64,000 bases of DNA from an uncultured Isoptericola sp. (GCA_947497265.1 CANMFP010000001.1:186001-250000); one strand, 5' to 3'; positions 8,307-20,962 are shown, counted from the first letter of the stretch. The notes: a model not told the origin generated them from the letters alone. A program made the numbers and translations.

Positions 8307-10253
8307 TCAGCTCGCCCCCTGGCCGGAGACCAGCCAGATCACGAGCACGATCACGCCCAGACCACCCAGGGTCGTCGCGGCGTACTGCCGGACGTACCCG
8401 GACTGCAGCCCGCGCAGCCAGCCACCGAGGCGTCCCACGCCCCCGGCCAGGCCCAACCAACCCGCGTCGACGGCCGTCCGGTCCGCGAAGACCATCGACC
8501 GCGTCAGCACCTTGCCCGGCAGCATCACGAGCCCCTCGTTGACGTCGTCCTGGTGGAGGTCCACCCGAGCCGCACGCACCAGCGCAGAGGCGGGTGGCGG
8601 CGTCGTCGGCACCCGCTGCACGGCGTACTGCACGAAGGCGAGCGCCGCGCCCAGCACCACGAGGACGAGGGTCAGCGTCACGATCAGCCAGATCGGCAGG
8701 ACCGGCTCATGGTGCTCGGCGTGGCCCGTCACCGGCTCGAGCCAGTGCACGAACCGGTCGCCCGCGTTCAGCACGAACCCGAGCCCGACCGATCCGATCG
8801 CCAGCACGACCATCGGCAGCGTCATGAGCCACGGGGACTCGTGCGGGTGCCGCACCGGGGTGCCGTCGGCCGCGCCGTCACGACCCGCACCGCCCGCGAG
8901 CTCCGACGCCCACCGCCGTCGGCCCATGAACGTCATGAAGAACAGTCGCGACATGTAGTACGCGGTGATCCCGGCGCCCACCAGGGCGACGATCCCGAAG
9001 ACCCACGGGCGCCAGCCCTCTCCCACGAACGCGGCCTCGATGATCTTGTCCTTGGAGTAGAAGCCGGAGAACGGCGGGACGCCGAGGATCGCCAACCAAC
9101 CGAGGCCCATCGTGATCGCCGTGACGGGCAGCAGCCGGGCCAGCCCGCCGAACCGGCGCATGTTCACGTCGTCGTCCATCGCGTGCATGACCGAGCCGGC
9201 CCCGAGGAACAGGCCGGCCTTGAAGAAGCCGTGCGTCAGCAGGTGGAAGATCGCGAACGCGTACCCGACGGGGCCGAGCCCCGCGGCGAGCATCATGTAG
9301 CCGATCTGCGACATCGTCGAGGCAGCCAGCGCCTTCTTGATGTCGTCCTTGGCGCAACCGACGATCGCCCCGAACAGCAGGGTCAGCGCACCCACGACGG
9401 CGATGACGAGCTGGGCGTCCGGCGCCGCCTCCAGGAGCGGTCCCGAACGCACCAGGAGGTAGACCCCCGCGGTCACCATCGTGGCGGCGTGGATCAGGGC
9501 GGAGACCGGCGTCGGGCCGGCCATCGCGTCGCCGAGCCACGCCTGCAGCGGCAGCTGGGCCGACTTGCCGCAGGCCGCCAGCAGGAGCAGCAGCCCGATC
9601 GCCGTCGCCGTGCCCTCGTCGACGGCCCCGGCCGTCCCGAGCACCGTGAGGAAGTCCACCCCGCCGAACGTGGCCAGCATGAACATCATCGCCGCGATCA
9701 GGCCCATGTCGCCCACGCGGTTCATGACGAACGCCTTCTTGCCCGCCACCGCGTTGGGCAGGTGGTGGTCCCAGAACCCGATGAGCAGGTACGAGGCGAG
9801 GCCCACGCCCTCCCACCCGACGAACAGCAGCAGGTAGGAGTCCGCGAGGACGAGCAGCAGCATCGCCGCCACGAAGAGGTTGAGGTAGGCGAAGAACCGA
9901 CGGCGGTCGCGGTCGTGCGACATGTACGCCACCGAGTAGAGGTGGATCAGCGAGCCGACGAAGCTGATCAGCATGACGAACGTCATCGACAGCGGGTCCA
10001 CCTGGAACCCGAGGTCCACCGACAGCGGGCCCACGTCGATCCAGCTCGCCGTCGTGTGGACGCCCACCCGCTCCGCGGCGTCCACGCCCAGCATGTCGAG
10101 CAGGATCACCAGGCCGATCACGAACGTCGCCGTCGAGGCGAGCACACCGAACCAGTGCCCCCACCGGTCGCTGCGGCGCCCGACCAGGAGCAGCAGCGCC
10201 GCGCCGATCAGCGGCGTGGCGACCAGCCAGGGCGCGAGGGAAAGAGTCTGCAT
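8307..10253 (-). CDS. nuoL: NADH-quinone oxidoreductase subunit L
   Basis: A 648-aa proton-channel subunit at the far end of the complex I membrane arm. It shows the N-terminal signature [20 protein letters not shown], the catalytic Glu context [18 protein letters not shown], Lys in [20 protein letters not shown], and the C-terminal extension with the long lateral helix and a last transmembrane segment. Sits 15 nt after nuoK. A Gly/Ala/Asp-rich cytoplasmic loop after the FMGRRRW block is an actinobacterial-style insertion. Confidence 0.96.
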   Translation of the reverse strand: MQTLSLAPWLVATPLIGAALLLLVGRRSDRWGHWFGVLASTATFVIGLVILLDMLGVDAAERVGVHTTASWIDVGPLSVDLGFQVDPLSMTFVMLISFVGSLIHLYSVAYMSHDRDRRRFFAYLNLFVAAMLLLVLADSYLLLFVGWEGVGLASYLLIGFWDHHLPNAVAGKKAFVMNRVGDMGLIAAMMFMLATFGGVDFLTVLGTAGAVDEGTATAIGLLLLLAACGKSAQLPLQAWLGDAMAGPTPVSALIHAATMVTAGVYLLVRSGPLLEAAPDAQLVIAVVGALTLLFGAIVGCAKDDIKKALAASTMSQIGYMMLAAGLGPVGYAFAIFHLLTHGFFKAGLFLGAGSVMHAMDDDVNMRRFGGLARLLPVTAITMGLGWLAILGVPPFSGFYSKDKIIEAAFVGEGWRPWVFGIVALVGAGITAYYMSRLFFMTFMGRRRWASELAGGAGRDGAADGTPVRHPHESPWLMTLPMVVLAIGSVGLGFVLNAGDRFVHWLEPVTGHAEHHEPVLPIWLIVTLTLVLVVLGAALAFVQYAVQRVPTTPPPASALVRAARVDLHQDDVNEGLVMLPGKVLTRSMVFADRTAVDAGWLGLAGGVGRLGGWLRGLQSGYVRQYAATTLGGLGVIVLVIWLVSGQGAS

Positions 10254-10268
10254 CAGTCGTCGGCCCCT

Positions 10269-10568
10269 CTAGCTCTTGAGCAGGTTGACGTCGTCGACCG
10301 AGGCCGACCGGCGGGCACGGAAGATCGTCACGATGATCGCCAGTCCGACGACGACCTCCGCGGCGGCCACCACCATGACGAAGAACGCGAGCACCTGGCC
10401 CGTGATGTCGCCGTGCATGCGGGCGAACGTCACGAGCGCCAGGTTGGTGGCGTTGAGCATGAGCTCGACGCCCATGAACACGACGATCGCGTTGCGACGC
10501 AGCAGCACCGTGGTGGCACCGAGCGCGAACAGGATCGACGCCAGGTAGAGGTAGTTGACGAGCTCCAT
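10269..10568 (-). CDS. nuoK: NADH-quinone oxidoreductase subunit K
   Basis: A 99-aa three-helix subunit of the complex I membrane arm. The two proton-path glutamates are present in [16 protein letters not shown] and [13 protein letters not shown]. Normal family length. Its start overlaps the nuoJ stop by one base. Confidence 0.96.
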   Translation of the reverse strand: MELVNYLYLASILFALGATTVLLRRNAIVVFMGVELMLNATNLALVTFARMHGDITGQVLAFFVMVVAAAEVVVGLAIIVTIFRARRSASVDDVNLLKS

Positions 10569-11365
10569 CAGCCCTCCTCCTCGTTCTGGTCCGGCGCGGG
10601 CCGGTCCACCTGGATCCGTTGCACCAACAACCCCTCCGCGGTGAGCAGCTCGGACGCCGAACGCTGCTGGCCGCGGATGCGCAGCACGCGCGGCACCGAG
10701 TGCTCCAGCGGGCGGCCCTGCGGGTCGAGCGCCGGGGTGTCCATCGCGTTGTTCTGCGCGTAGACGCCCGGGGCGGGCAGCGGCGTGAGCTGCCGGCCGG
10801 TCGGCAGCAGCGCCACCTTCGCCTCGGCCAGCGCGCGCTGCGTGGGCTTCTTGCCGAGCCGGCGCCGGTGCGTGAGCACCAGCCCCGCGAGCGCAGCCGT
10901 GACCAGCAGAATGCCCACGACCTCCATCGCGATCACGTAGTGCTGCAGCAGCACCCGGGCCAGCGCCACCGGGTTGGTGACGGCGTTGGCCTCGACGAGG
11001 CCCACCGACGGCGGGAAGGTCGCCTGGGCGACGACACCGAGCAGCACCGCCGCGAGCCCCGCGCCGAGCAGCAGGCCGATCCAGCGCTGACCGCGGATCG
11101 TCTCCGTGAGCGAGTCCGCGGCGTCGACCCCCACGAGCATCAGCACGAAGAGGAAGAGCATCATCACGGCGCCTGTGTAGACGACCACCTGGACGATCCC
11201 GAGGAACGGCGCCTCCTGCGCCACGTAGAGCACCGCGAGGCCGATCATCACGAACACGATGCAGACGGCGGCGTGCACGGCGCGGCGCACCACGAGCAGC
11301 CCCGCGGCGGCGATCACCATGAGCGGTGCCAGCGTCCAGAAGAGGACCTCCTCACCGCCGCTCAT
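10568..11365 (-). CDS. nuoJ: NADH-quinone oxidoreductase subunit J
   Basis: A 265-aa membrane subunit with five helices in the first 170 residues, including the conserved pi-bulge helix region ([21 protein letters not shown]). The last roughly 95 residues are a soluble tail (after [13 protein letters not shown]) that short enterobacterial NuoJ lacks but actinobacterial ones often have. Start overlaps the end of nuoI by 4 nt. Confidence 0.95.
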   Translation of the reverse strand: MSGGEEVLFWTLAPLMVIAAAGLLVVRRAVHAAVCIVFVMIGLAVLYVAQEAPFLGIVQVVVYTGAVMMLFLFVLMLVGVDAADSLTETIRGQRWIGLLLGAGLAAVLLGVVAQATFPPSVGLVEANAVTNPVALARVLLQHYVIAMEVVGILLVTAALAGLVLTHRRRLGKKPTQRALAEAKVALLPTGRQLTPLPAPGVYAQNNAMDTPALDPQGRPLEHSVPRVLRIRGQQRSASELLTAEGLLVQRIQVDRPAPDQNEEEG

Positions 11366-12168
11366 CGCGTGCCCCCCTGGCCCGCCCGCGACGCCTCGCG
11401 GGCCGCGCGCTCACGAGCAGCCGACCGCCCGTCGATGTTGGACTCCTCGGCCGCGGCACGCGTCGCGGCGGCCCGGTCCTGGTCCGGACGCAGCCGGTGC
11501 TGGTCCGGCGTCGGCAGCGGCGCGTCCCCGGCGACGACGGCGGCCGCCGCGTCGAGCGTCGGGTCGTCCGGGCGGCGCTCGCGCACCCAGTCGACCTGTG
11601 CGGCGGTGGGTGCGCTCACCTCACCGCGGTAGTACTCGGTGTCCGTCGTGCCCTCGACCATGGGGTGCGGCGCGGCCAGCATGCCCTCGGCCAGCGGTGC
11701 CAGGATGTCCTGCTTCTCGTAGATCATGCCCTCGCGCGTGGGACCGGCGATCTCGTAGTCGTTGCTCATCGTGAGCGCCCGGGTGGGGCATGCCTCGATG
11801 CACAGCGCGCAGAAGATGCAGCGCAGGTAGTTGATCTGGTACACGCGGCCGTACCGCTCGCCCGGGCTCATGTGGGCGCCCTCGGGCAGGTCCGCGTTGT
11901 CGGCACCCTCGACGTAGATCGCGTCGGCCGGGCACGCCCAGGCGCACAGCTCGCAGCCGATGCACTTCTCCAGGCCGTCGGCGTACCGGTTGAGCTGGTG
12001 ACGCCCGTGGTAGCGGGTCTGCGGAGCCGTCTTCTTCCGGGGGTACTCCTCGGTGACGGCCGGTCGGAACATCGACGAGAACGTCACGCCGAACCCGGCG
12101 ACCGGGGCGAAGAGCTCGCCCACCGGCCCCTTGGTCGGGCGCAGCGGCTCGTACGGCTTGTCGGTCAT
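11362..12168 (-). CDS. nuoI: NADH-quinone oxidoreductase subunit I (2x 4Fe-4S)
   Basis: A 268-aa peripheral-arm ferredoxin-like subunit carrying electrons toward the quinone site. Two 4Fe-4S motifs are clear: [12 protein letters not shown] (near residue 55) and [12 protein letters not shown] (near 100). The core ends around residue 175; the remaining ~90 residues form a charged Asp/Arg/Ala-rich C-terminal extension with no metal motif. ATG at 12168 is chosen by homology ([11 protein letters not shown]) and by overlap with the nuoH stop. Confidence 0.95.
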   Translation of the reverse strand: MTDKPYEPLRPTKGPVGELFAPVAGFGVTFSSMFRPAVTEEYPRKKTAPQTRYHGRHQLNRYADGLEKCIGCELCAWACPADAIYVEGADNADLPEGAHMSPGERYGRVYQINYLRCIFCALCIEACPTRALTMSNDYEIAGPTREGMIYEKQDILAPLAEGMLAAPHPMVEGTTDTEYYRGEVSAPTAAQVDWVRERRPDDPTLDAAAAVVAGDAPLPTPDQHRLRPDQDRAAATRAAAEESNIDGRSAARERAAREASRAGQGGTR

Positions 12169-13505
12169 CGCGTCTCCTCCGCGTCGACGTCGGCCGGGGA
12201 AGCCGGGGGGTCCTGCGGTGCCGGCGGCACCGTGCGACGGGCACGCGGCGAGGCCGGCAGCGCCTGTCCGGGCAGGGGTGGCACGGGGAAGCCGTCCGCG
12301 AACGCGTCGAACCCGCCGCCGTCGTCCGGGCCCGCGCCGCCGACCGCCCGCCTGTCGGGTGCCTTCCGGTCCGGCCACAACCACAGGATGACCATCACCA
12401 GGGCGAACACCACGAGGATCGCCACGATCATCTGCGTGCGGGTCACGCCCGACAGGCCGGCCCAGCGGAACGAGGCCAGCGCCACCAGCCACGCGATGGC
12501 GAACGGGATGAGCACCTTCCAGCCGAACACCATGAACTGGTCGTAGCGCAGCCGCAGCAGCGTGCCGCGCACCCAGACGAAGAAGAACATCAGCACCCAC
12601 ACCTTGGCCAGGAACCACAGCACGGGCCACCAGCCGGTGTTGAGCACGCCGTCGCCGATCATCGACAGCGGCCACGGGGCGCGCCACCCGCCCAGGAAGA
12701 GCGTCGTGGCGACCGCGGAGACGTTGATCATCGCGATGTACTCGGCCAGGAAGAACCAGGCGAACTTCATCGACGAGTACTCGGTCATGTAGCCGGAGAC
12801 GAGCTCGCCCTCGGCCTCGGGCAGGTCGAAGGGGAGCCGGTTCGTCTCCCCCACCATCGAGATGATGTAGACCACGAACGCCGGTGCCAGCGGCAGGAAC
12901 CACCACAGGGCCGTCTGGGACTCCACGATCGACGAGGTCGACATCGACCCGGCCATGATGAAGACGCTCACCAGCGACAGACCCATCGCCAGCTCGTAGC
13001 TGATGACCTGGGCGGTGGAGCGCACGGCGCCCAGCAGCGGGTACGTCGAGCCGGAGGACCAGCCGCCCAGCACGATGCCGTAGACGCCGATGGAGGCGCA
13101 CGCCAGCACGTACAGCGTCGCCACCGGGAAGTCGGTGAGCTGTGCCGGGGTCGAGTAGTCCGTGAACGGGATGGTGACGCTCGGCCCGAACGGGATCACG
13201 GCGAAGACGAGCAGCGCGCAGAACACCGAGATCATCGGTGCCAGGAGGTACATGACCCGGTCGGCGCGCGTGACCGTCAGGTCCTCCTTGAGCAGCAGCT
13301 TCATCGCGTCGGCCAGCGACTGCAGCAGACCGATCGGACCGTGCCAGTTCGGCCCGGGACGCAGCTGCATGCGAGCCACGACCTTGCGCTCGAACCAGAT
13401 CGCGAAGAGCACGCTCGTCAGCAGGAACACGATGATGAGCACGGCCTTGACGATGGTCGTCACGATCGTGTCCGCGCTGAAGTCGGCGGCGACTCCGGGG
13501 ATCAT
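12165..13505 (-). CDS. nuoH: NADH-quinone oxidoreductase subunit H
   Basis: A 446-aa eight-helix subunit forming the quinone chamber of complex I. Diagnostic stretches are [19 protein letters not shown] and the quinone-site loop [20 protein letters not shown]. The membrane domain ends near residue 370 (ILWLWPDRK); about 75 Pro/Ala/Asp-rich residues follow. The ATG (MIPGVAADF) overlaps the nuoG stop by 4 nt. Confidence 0.95.
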   Translation of the reverse strand: MIPGVAADFSADTIVTTIVKAVLIIVFLLTSVLFAIWFERKVVARMQLRPGPNWHGPIGLLQSLADAMKLLLKEDLTVTRADRVMYLLAPMISVFCALLVFAVIPFGPSVTIPFTDYSTPAQLTDFPVATLYVLACASIGVYGIVLGGWSSGSTYPLLGAVRSTAQVISYELAMGLSLVSVFIMAGSMSTSSIVESQTALWWFLPLAPAFVVYIISMVGETNRLPFDLPEAEGELVSGYMTEYSSMKFAWFFLAEYIAMINVSAVATTLFLGGWRAPWPLSMIGDGVLNTGWWPVLWFLAKVWVLMFFFVWVRGTLLRLRYDQFMVFGWKVLIPFAIAWLVALASFRWAGLSGVTRTQMIVAILVVFALVMVILWLWPDRKAPDRRAVGGAGPDDGGGFDAFADGFPVPPLPGQALPASPRARRTVPPAPQDPPASPADVDAEETR

Positions 13506-16093
13506 GCGTCGTCTCCCTTCTCGGCCGGCGCGATCCGCACCGGCTCGCCGGGCCTGGCACCCAGGTCGTCGTGGACCCGGCAGCCCCGGGAGGCCGTCGG
13601 CAGCCATACCACGTGGTCGACCATCTCCGTGATCGCCACCGGCACGGTGACCGAGCCGCGGTCCGTGGAAACCGTCACCAGGTCGCCGTCGAACACGTCG
13701 AAACCGGCAGCCGTCACGGCGCTGACCCGCGCCACGGGGCGCTTCGCCGTCCCCGCCAGGTGCTCCTCCCCGTCCTGCAGCGCGCCGTCGTCGAGCATCA
13801 GGTGCCAGCTCGCGAGGACGGCGGTACCGGCGGCGACGGCGGGCGGCTCGGGCGGACCGGACCGCGGGGCGGCAGCCCGCCCGCCCGTCCACGCGCCGAA
13901 CGCCGCGATCGCGCGGTGCGCGTCGAGCGGTTCGGCCGCCCCGAGGTCCACGTCGAGCTGGGCGGCGAGCGCGTCGAGCACCCGGTGGTCGGGCAGCGCC
14001 GACGACTCGAGCGCCTGGCCGAAGGAGCGCACGCGGCCCTCCCAGTTCCAGTAGGACCCGGCCCGCTCGACCGGTGGCGCGACGGGCAGCACGACGTCGG
14101 CCAGTGCGGTGGCCTCGGTGTGCCGCACCTCGAGCGCGACGACGAACCGGGCGGCACCGAGCGCCCGGCGGGCGTGCTCCGGGTCGGGCAGGTCGGCCAG
14201 CTCGAGGCCGCCCACCAGCGCGCCGGTGAGCTGACCGACGCTCAGGGCGTCGAGGATGCCGTCCGTGTCCAGGCCGGGGGTGTCGGGCAGCGACCCGACG
14301 TCGACGCCCCACGCCGCGGCGACCTCGGCCCGGGCCGCGTCGTCGACCAGCGGGCGGCCACCCGGCAGCAGGCCCGGCAGCAGGCCGGCCTCGACGCCGC
14401 CACGCTCACCGGCGCGCCGCGGGATCCAGGCGATCCGGGCACCCGTCGCCTCCGCGAGGCGCAGCGCCGCCGTGTACGCGCCGGGCGCCCCGGCGAGGCG
14501 TTCGCCGACGAGCACGACGGCGCCCTCCTGGCCGAGCGCACCGGCCACGTCCTCGATCGTCTCGCGGTCTGCTCCGGCGGGCACCAGACCGCCGTCGGCC
14601 TGGGTGGCGAGGGTGCTCAGCCAGTCCGCCTCCGTGCCGGGCGCCGTCGGCAGCAGGGTGCCGTCCAGCCGGGCCAGGCCGCGGCTGCGGAACGGCGCCA
14701 CCGAGAACACGCGCGCGCCGGCCTTCACGGCCTTGCGCAGGCGCAGGAACGTGATGCCGCCCTCCTCCTCGGCCTCCAGGCCGGCGAGCAGGACCGCGGG
14801 CGCGGCCTCCAGGTCGGCGAACGTGACGCCGACGCCGGTGCCCGCCACCCGGTGCGCGAGGAACGCCGTCTCCTCGACCGAGTGCACACGGGCACGCTGG
14901 TCGACGTCGTCGGTCCGCAGCACCGTCCGGGCGAACCGGGACCAGGCGAAGGCGTCCTCCACGGTGAGCCGGCCGCCCGGCAGGACGCCGACCCCGCCGT
15001 CGTCCCGCGCGGTGGCCAGGCCCTGCGCCGCGACCTCCAGGGCCTCGACCCACGACGCCGGCCGCAGCTCGCCGTCCTCGCGGACCAGCGGCGTCGCGAT
15101 CCGGTCCGGAGCGGACTGCCACGTGAACGCGAAGCGGTCCTTGTCGGTGATCCACTCCTCGTTGACCGCCGGGTCGTCGCCGGCCAGCCGGCGCATCACC
15201 TTGCCGCGGCGGTGGTCGACGCGGATCGCGGCCCCGCACGAGTCGTGCTCGGCGATGCTCGGGCTCGAGACCAGGTCGAACGGGCGCGAACGGAACCGGT
15301 AGGCGGCGCTGGTCAGCGCACCCACCGGGCAGATCTGCACCGTGTTCCCGGAGAAGTAGGAGGCGAACGGCTGGCCCGAGACGTCGGGCTGCGCGATGCC
15401 GAGCGGGACGTCGACCACCTTCGAACGGTCGTCCCCGGGCGGCGCGAAGTCCAGCACCTGCTCGTCGAAGCGGCCGATCTGCTGCTCCGCGCCGCGCTCC
15501 TGCAGCGCGATGAACTCGTCGCCGGCGATCTCCTCGCTGAAGCGGGTGCAGCGCTGGCACAGCACGCACCGCTCGCGGTCGAGGAGCACCTGGGAGGAGA
15601 CGTGGATGGGCTTGGGGAAGGTGCGCTTGATGTCGACGAACCGTGACGTCGCCCGGCCGTTCTTCATGGCCTGGTTCTGCAACGGGCACTCGCCGCCCTT
15701 GTCGCAGACCGGGCAGTCGAGGGGGTGGTTCATGAGGAGCATCTCCATGATGCCCTCCTGCGCCTTGTCCGCGACCGGCGAGGTGCGCTGCGTCTTGACG
15801 ACCATGCCCGGCGTGACGGTCATGGTGCAGGACGCCTGCGGCTTCGGCATGGCGCGCACGTTGCCCTCGCGGTCCGGCATGGCGACCTCGACGAGGCACT
15901 GGCGGCACGCCCCGGCCGGCTCCAGCAGCGGGTGGTCGCAGAACCGCGGGATCTCGATGCCGACCTGCTCCGCCGCGCGGATGATCAGCGTCCCCTTCGG
16001 CACGGTGACCTCGACCTCGTCGATCGTGCAGGTCACGGTCTCCACGGGGGCGTCGGCCGCGCCGGGCGTCCCCTTGTCCGTGGTGGCGGTCAT
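13502..16093 (-). CDS. nuoG: NADH-quinone oxidoreductase subunit G
   Basis: An 863-aa iron-sulfur subunit of the complex I peripheral arm. The N-terminal 2Fe-2S domain has Cys52, Cys63, Cys66 and a further Cys near 88. It is followed by the His/Cys 4Fe-4S site ([18 protein letters not shown]), the next 4Fe-4S site ([13 protein letters not shown]), and a degenerate molybdopterin-oxidoreductase-like C-terminal half. Start overlaps nuoF stop by 4 nt. The C-terminal half lacks the N7-type cysteine set, as in many NuoG. Confidence 0.95.
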   Translation of the reverse strand: MTATTDKGTPGAADAPVETVTCTIDEVEVTVPKGTLIIRAAEQVGIEIPRFCDHPLLEPAGACRQCLVEVAMPDREGNVRAMPKPQASCTMTVTPGMVVKTQRTSPVADKAQEGIMEMLLMNHPLDCPVCDKGGECPLQNQAMKNGRATSRFVDIKRTFPKPIHVSSQVLLDRERCVLCQRCTRFSEEIAGDEFIALQERGAEQQIGRFDEQVLDFAPPGDDRSKVVDVPLGIAQPDVSGQPFASYFSGNTVQICPVGALTSAAYRFRSRPFDLVSSPSIAEHDSCGAAIRVDHRRGKVMRRLAGDDPAVNEEWITDKDRFAFTWQSAPDRIATPLVREDGELRPASWVEALEVAAQGLATARDDGGVGVLPGGRLTVEDAFAWSRFARTVLRTDDVDQRARVHSVEETAFLAHRVAGTGVGVTFADLEAAPAVLLAGLEAEEEGGITFLRLRKAVKAGARVFSVAPFRSRGLARLDGTLLPTAPGTEADWLSTLATQADGGLVPAGADRETIEDVAGALGQEGAVVLVGERLAGAPGAYTAALRLAEATGARIAWIPRRAGERGGVEAGLLPGLLPGGRPLVDDAARAEVAAAWGVDVGSLPDTPGLDTDGILDALSVGQLTGALVGGLELADLPDPEHARRALGAARFVVALEVRHTEATALADVVLPVAPPVERAGSYWNWEGRVRSFGQALESSALPDHRVLDALAAQLDVDLGAAEPLDAHRAIAAFGAWTGGRAAAPRSGPPEPPAVAAGTAVLASWHLMLDDGALQDGEEHLAGTAKRPVARVSAVTAAGFDVFDGDLVTVSTDRGSVTVPVAITEMVDHVVWLPTASRGCRVHDDLGARPGEPVRIAPAEKGDDA

Positions 16094-17430
16094 CGGTGGC
16101 CTCCCGCACCCGCGAGCGCCGGCGGCGCCTGGGGTGTGTCGTCGAACAGCGTGGACCGGGCCGGGTCGAACGGGCAGCCCCGGCCGTCGAGGTGCGCCTC
16201 GAACTCGTCCCGGAAGTACTGGATGCTCGAGGTGATGGGCGACGTCGCCCCGTCACCCAGCGCGCAGAACGCGCGGCCGAGGATGTTGTCGCACAGGTCG
16301 AGCAGCAGGTCGATGTCGGGGGCGGTGCCCTCGCCGGCCTCGATGCGGTGCAGCACCTGCTTGAGCCAGTAGGTCCCCTCCCGGCACGGTGTGCACTTGC
16401 CGCAGGACTCGTGGGCGTAGAAGTCCGTCCAGCGGCTCACGGCGCGCACCACGCAGGTGGTCTCGTCGAAGATCTGCAGCGCCCGGGTGCCGAGCATGGA
16501 CCCCGCCGCCCCAACCGACTCGTAGTCGAGGGGGACGTCGAGGTGCTCCGCCGTGAACAGCGGCGTCGAGGACCCGCCCGGCGTCCAGAACTTCAGCTCG
16601 TGGCCCTCGCGGACCCCGCCGGCGAGGTCGAGGAGCTCGCGGAGCGTGATGCCGAGCGGCGCCTCGTACTGCCCCGGCCGGGTCACGTGCCCCGACAGGG
16701 AGAACAGGCCGTGGCCCTGCGACTTCTCGGTCCCCATCGACGCGAACCACTCGGCACCCTTGGCCACGATGCCGGGCACGGACGCGATCGACTCGACGTT
16801 GTTCACCACGGTGGGGCGGGCGTACAGGCCGGCGACGGCAGGGAACGGCGGCTTGAGGCGCGGCTGGCCCCGCTTGCCCTCGAGGGAGTCGAGCAGCGCC
16901 GTCTCCTCGCCGCAGATGTACGCGCCGGCCCCCGCGTGCACCGTCACCTCGAGGTCGAACCCCGACCCCTGGACGTCGGTGCCGAGATAGCCCGCGTCGT
17001 AGGCCTCCTGCACGGCGGCCAGGAGGCGGCGGTAGACGTGCAGCACCTCGCCACGGACGTAGATGAACGCGTGGTGGCACCCGATGGCGTAGCTCGTGAT
17101 CGCCACGCCTTCGATCAGGTGCTGCGGGCTGGCGAGCATCAGCGGGATGTCCTTGCAGGTGCCCGGCTCGGACTCGTCGGCGTTGACCACCAGGTAGCGC
17201 GGTCCGCCGTCGGGCGCGGGGAGGAAGCCCCACTTCATGCCGGTCGGGAAGCCCGCGCCGCCGCGTCCGCGCAGCCCCGAGTCCTTGACCGCCTGCACCA
17301 GGTCCGCCGGGTCCTGCGCCAGCGCGGCACGCAGGCCCTCGTAGCCACCGTGGGCCAGGTACGTCTCCAGCGTCCACGACCGCTCGGCGTCCCAGGTGTC
17401 GCTGAGCACCGGCGTGAGCACGTCAGTCAT
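16090..17430 (-). CDS. nuoF: NADH-quinone oxidoreductase subunit F (NADH/FMN-binding)
   Basis: A 446-aa subunit that binds NADH and FMN and passes electrons to a 4Fe-4S cluster. Seen: the FMN/NADH glycine-rich loop [18 protein letters not shown] near residue 55, the acidic NADH patch [12 protein letters not shown] near 88, and the N3 cluster motif [14 protein letters not shown] near 350. Normal length. Overlaps the nuoE stop by 8 nt. Confidence 0.96.
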   Translation of the reverse strand: MTDVLTPVLSDTWDAERSWTLETYLAHGGYEGLRAALAQDPADLVQAVKDSGLRGRGGAGFPTGMKWGFLPAPDGGPRYLVVNADESEPGTCKDIPLMLASPQHLIEGVAITSYAIGCHHAFIYVRGEVLHVYRRLLAAVQEAYDAGYLGTDVQGSGFDLEVTVHAGAGAYICGEETALLDSLEGKRGQPRLKPPFPAVAGLYARPTVVNNVESIASVPGIVAKGAEWFASMGTEKSQGHGLFSLSGHVTRPGQYEAPLGITLRELLDLAGGVREGHELKFWTPGGSSTPLFTAEHLDVPLDYESVGAAGSMLGTRALQIFDETTCVVRAVSRWTDFYAHESCGKCTPCREGTYWLKQVLHRIEAGEGTAPDIDLLLDLCDNILGRAFCALGDGATSPITSSIQYFRDEFEAHLDGRGCPFDPARSTLFDDTPQAPPALAGAGGHR

Positions 17431-18271
17431 CAGAACCCTCCGTTCGCTTGCCCGGCTCCGACGCGTCCGGCATGCCCGGCTTCTCGTCCTGCGCCGTCGT
17501 CGGTTTGCGCTCGGCGCTGGACTGCGCCGTGCCCGTCTCCGGCGGCACCTCGGTCGCCGGCTCGCCCGCCGCGTCCGCGCCGTCGGGCTCGGGGGCGGTC
17601 CAGCCCCGCTCGCGCGCGATCCGCAGACCCTCGAGCGTGGGGCCGCCGGCGCCCGTGCCCTCGTCGGCCCGCCCGTCAGGGAAGCCCGCGAGGATCCGAC
17701 TCGTCTGCTTGAACGAGCACACGCTCGACGCCCCGCGGGTCGGCACGACCTCCTCGCCCGCCCGGAGGCGGTCGGCGATCTCGGTGGCCGACTGCGGGGT
17801 CTGGTTGTCGAAGAACTCCCAGTTGACCATCATCACGGGGGCGTAGTCGCAGGCCGCGTTGCACTCGACGCGCTCCAGCGTGATCGAGCCGTCCGGCGTG
17901 GTCTCGTCGTGCCCGACGTCGAGGTGCTCGGACAACCGGTCGAAGATCGTGTCCCCGCCCATCACGGCGCACAGCGTGTTGGTGCACACGCCCACCGTGT
18001 ACGTCCCGTTGGGGTGGCGCTTGTACTGCGTGTAGAACGTCGCGACGGCCGAGACCTCGGCGGCGGTCATCTCCAGCCGCTCGGCGCAGAACAGGATCCC
18101 GTCCCGGCTCACGTAGCCGTCCACCGACTGCACCAGGTGCAGCATCGGCAGCAGCCCGGACCGCGGGTCGGGGTAGCGTGCCGTGATCTGCTCGGCGTCG
18201 GCCGTGAGCGCGGCCAGCGTCTCGGCGTCGTACCCCGTGCGCGACCGTGCGCCCACCGGTTCGGCCGTCAT
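17423..18271 (-). CDS. nuoE: NADH-quinone oxidoreductase subunit E (2Fe-2S) with C-terminal extension
   Basis: A 282-aa thioredoxin-fold 2Fe-2S subunit partnering NuoF. The four ligands occur in CTNTLC and CNAACDYAP. The fold normally ends near residue 175-200; about 80 further residues are Glu/Pro/Gly/Ala-rich and end KRTEGSDD, with no recognisable domain. ATG at 18271 is set by the overlap with the nuoD stop and by similarity starting at YDAETLAAL. Confidence 0.94.
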   Translation of the reverse strand: MTAEPVGARSRTGYDAETLAALTADAEQITARYPDPRSGLLPMLHLVQSVDGYVSRDGILFCAERLEMTAAEVSAVATFYTQYKRHPNGTYTVGVCTNTLCAVMGGDTIFDRLSEHLDVGHDETTPDGSITLERVECNAACDYAPVMMVNWEFFDNQTPQSATEIADRLRAGEEVVPTRGASSVCSFKQTSRILAGFPDGRADEGTGAGGPTLEGLRIARERGWTAPEPDGADAAGEPATEVPPETGTAQSSAERKPTTAQDEKPGMPDASEPGKRTEGSDD

Positions 18272-19629
18272 CGGTCCACCCCTCCCAGCACCGGGTCCAG
18301 GGACGCGACGGCGACGACGACGTCGGCCACCTGGCCGCCCTCGCACAGCACCGATACAGCCTGGAGGTTGTTGAACGACGGGTCGCGGAAGTGCGCCCGG
18401 TATGGTCTCGTGCCGCCGTCGGACACGAGGTGCACACCCAGCTCGCCGCGGGGGTGCTCGACCGTCTGCCACGTCTGCCCGGCCGGGACCCCGAACCCCT
18501 CGGTCACCAGCTTGAAGTGGTGGATGAGGGCCTCCATCGAGTTGCCCATGATGTGGCGGATGTGGTCCAGCGAGTTGCCCTGGCCGTCGGCCCCGACGGA
18601 CAGCTGGGCCGGCCAGGCGATCTTCTTGTCCGCGACCATCACGCGCGCGCCCTCCGTGTCGTCGAGGCGCTGCAGGCACTGCTCGACGATCTTCAGCGAC
18701 TGGTAGCACTCCTCGAGGCGCAGCACCACGCGCGAGTACGAGTCGGCGGCCGTGTCGGTCGGGACGTCGAAGTCGTACGTCTCGTACCCGCTGTACGGGA
18801 AGGCCTTGCGCACGTCGTACGGGTGCCCGGCCGAGCGCAGCACCGGGCCGGTGATGCCGAGGGCGAAGCAGCCCGCCAGGTTCAGCACGCCGACGTCCGT
18901 GAGACGCGACTTGAAGATCGGGTTGGCCAGCATCAGGTCGCCGAGCTGGCCCAGGTACCCGCGCACCTTGGGCAGCGCCGCGCGGACCTGGTCCGTGAAA
19001 CCCTCCGGCGCGTCCGTCGCGACGCCGCCCGGACGGACGTACGCGTGGTTCATGCGCAGGCCGGTGATCGCCTCGAAGAGCCGCAGGATCTCCTCCCGCG
19101 CGGTGAAGCCGATCGTCATGACCGTCGTCGCGCCCATCTCGTTGCCGCCCGTACCGAGGCAGACGAGGTGCGAGGCGACGCGGTTGAGCTCCATCATCAG
19201 CACCCGGATGACGCTCGCGCGCTCGGGGATGTCGTCGGTGATGCCCAGCAGCCGCTCCGTGCCGAGGCAGTAGGCGGTCTCCTGGAACAGCGGCGCGAGG
19301 TAGTCCATCCGGGTGCAGAACGTGGTGCCCTGCGTCCAGGTGCGGTACTCCATGTTCTTCTCGATGCCCGTGTGCAGGTAGCCGATGCCGCAGCGCGCCT
19401 CGGTCACCATCTCGCCGTCGATCTCGAGCATCAGCCGCAGCACGCCGTGCGTCGACGGGTGCTGGGGACCCATGTTGACGACGATCCGCTCCTCGCCGAT
19501 CGCCTCGCGCGCGATCTCGTCCCAGTCGCCGCCGGAGGCCTCGAAGCCCGGCACGCTGGGGCCGTAGTCCTCGCTCGGCGGGCGGGTCGAGCGCGCCGCG
19601 TGCGGGCTGTCATACGCGGGCGCGGTCAT
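18268..19629 (-). CDS. nuoD: NADH-quinone oxidoreductase subunit D
   Basis: A 453-aa 49-kDa-type subunit, hydrogenase-derived, forming the quinone-reduction site with NuoB. Diagnostic: [20 protein letters not shown] near residue 53 including the quinone-site His, and the C-terminal [20 protein letters not shown]. The first 45 residues are a poorly conserved Ser/Arg/Pro-rich lead. Overlaps nuoC stop and nuoE start by 4 nt each. Confidence 0.96.
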   Translation of the reverse strand: MTAPAYDSPHAARSTRPPSEDYGPSVPGFEASGGDWDEIAREAIGEERIVVNMGPQHPSTHGVLRLMLEIDGEMVTEARCGIGYLHTGIEKNMEYRTWTQGTTFCTRMDYLAPLFQETAYCLGTERLLGITDDIPERASVIRVLMMELNRVASHLVCLGTGGNEMGATTVMTIGFTAREEILRLFEAITGLRMNHAYVRPGGVATDAPEGFTDQVRAALPKVRGYLGQLGDLMLANPIFKSRLTDVGVLNLAGCFALGITGPVLRSAGHPYDVRKAFPYSGYETYDFDVPTDTAADSYSRVVLRLEECYQSLKIVEQCLQRLDDTEGARVMVADKKIAWPAQLSVGADGQGNSLDHIRHIMGNSMEALIHHFKLVTEGFGVPAGQTWQTVEHPRGELGVHLVSDGGTRPYRAHFRDPSFNNLQAVSVLCEGGQVADVVVAVASLDPVLGGVDR

Positions 19630-20384
19630 GAGTACTGCCTCCTCGTGTCCGGCGGCGGCACCGTGGCGCCCTTGTACTCCACGGGGATGCCACCGAGCGG
19701 ATAGTCCTTGCGCTGGGGGTGCCCGGGCCAGTCGTCCGGCATCTCGATGCGGGCCAGGCCGGGATGGCCGTCGAACACGATCCCGAAGAAGTCCCAGGTC
19801 TCGCGCTCGTGCCAGTCGTTCGTCGGGTAGACGCCGGTGGTCGTGGGGACGTGCGGGTCGGCGTCCGGGCAGGTCACCTCGAGGCGCAGCCGGCGCGCGT
19901 GGGTCACCGACGTCAGGTGGTAGACGGCGTGCAGCTCGCGCCCGGCGTCCTCCGGGTAGTGCACGCCCGAGACCCCGAGGGAGAGCTCGAAGCGCAGGTC
20001 CTGGTCGTCACGCAGCACCTGGCAGACCCGCACGAGGTGCTCGCGGGCGACGTACAGCGTCAGCTCCGCGTCAAGGCTCGGCCCGTCGCCCTCGGCGGAC
20101 CGGCGCGGGTCCGTGATCATGACCCGCTCCACGGCGTCGCCGAACGCGACGCCCTGCTCGTCGAGGACCTCCGCGAGGACGTCGACGGCCTCGTCGAACC
20201 AGCTCCCGTAGGGGCGCGTGGCGGCCGGGGGCATCGTGACCGTGCGCACCAGCCCGCCGTAGCCCGACGTGTCGCCCGTGTCGTGCGCCCCGAACATGCC
20301 CGTCCGCTCGGCGACGAGCTCCGCCGTCGGCTCCGGCAGGTCATGACCTCCGCGGGCGACCTCGCGCCCCTCGCCGGCCGTCAC
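19626..20384 (-). CDS. nuoC: NADH-quinone oxidoreductase subunit C
   Basis: A 252-aa 30-kDa-type subunit of the complex I peripheral arm. The signature [18 protein letters not shown] and the following [16 protein letters not shown] block are intact. GTG at 20384 overlaps the nuoB stop (GTGA), consistent with the coupled spacing of the rest of the operon. Residues 1-70 are an extension rich in Gly/Pro, typical of actinobacterial NuoC. Confidence 0.94.
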   Translation of the reverse strand: MTAGEGREVARGGHDLPEPTAELVAERTGMFGAHDTGDTSGYGGLVRTVTMPPAATRPYGSWFDEAVDVLAEVLDEQGVAFGDAVERVMITDPRRSAEGDGPSLDAELTLYVAREHLVRVCQVLRDDQDLRFELSLGVSGVHYPEDAGRELHAVYHLTSVTHARRLRLEVTCPDADPHVPTTTGVYPTNDWHERETWDFFGIVFDGHPGLARIEMPDDWPGHPQRKDYPLGGIPVEYKGATVPPPDTRRQYS

Positions 20385-20962
20385 CGCAGCAGCCCGATCA
20401 TCTGGGACGTGGGCGTCGCCTCGAGCGCCGCCGCCTCGGCAGCCTTCGCCGCCTCGACCCGGTTCACGCCGAGCGGCGCGTCCTGGATCTGCTGGTGCAG
20501 CGCGAGGATCGCGTTGATCAGCATCTCGGGACGCGGCGGGCAGCCCGGCAGGTAGATGTCGACCGGCAGGACGTGGTCGACACCCTGCACGATCGCGTAG
20601 TTGTTGAACATGCCGCCGCTGGACGCGCACACGCCCATCGACAGCACCCACTTGGGCTCGCTCATCTGGTCGTAGACCTGCCGCACGACGGGCGCCATCT
20701 TCTGGCTGACGCGCCCGGCTACGATCATCAGGTCCGCCTGGCGCGGCGACGCCCGGAAGACCTCCATGCCGAACCGGGACAGGTCGAAGCGCGACGCACC
20801 GGCCGCCATCATCTCGATGGCGCAGCACGCCAGCCCGAACGTCACCGGCCACACGGACGCCTTGCGCAGATAGCCCGCGAGGTCCTCGATCGTCGTGAGC
20901 AGGAAGCCCGACGGCGATTCCTCCAGCCCCATGTCTCCTCCTTCGCGGAGCGTCGGTGCCAC
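20381..20962 (-). CDS. nuoB: NADH-quinone oxidoreductase subunit B (N2 cluster)
   Basis: A 193-aa subunit that holds the terminal N2 4Fe-4S cluster. The tandem cysteines are in [14 protein letters not shown] near residue 45 and the others in [17 protein letters not shown] and [14 protein letters not shown]. Normal length. It lies 28 nt after nuoA. Confidence 0.96.
   Translation of the reverse strand: MAPTLREGGDMGLEESPSGFLLTTIEDLAGYLRKASVWPVTFGLACCAIEMMAAGASRFDLSRFGMEVFRASPRQADLMIVAGRVSQKMAPVVRQVYDQMSEPKWVLSMGVCASSGGMFNNYAIVQGVDHVLPVDIYLPGCPPRPEMLINAILALHQQIQDAPLGVNRVEAAKAAEAAALEATPTSQMIGLLR

Noticed and set aside
6666-10763. A 1365-codon open frame on the plus strand
   Set aside because: It runs antisense through nuoM, nuoL and nuoK and is full of His/Arg/Glu/Gln repeats, the typical mirror of GC-rich membrane-protein genes. 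No family similarity.
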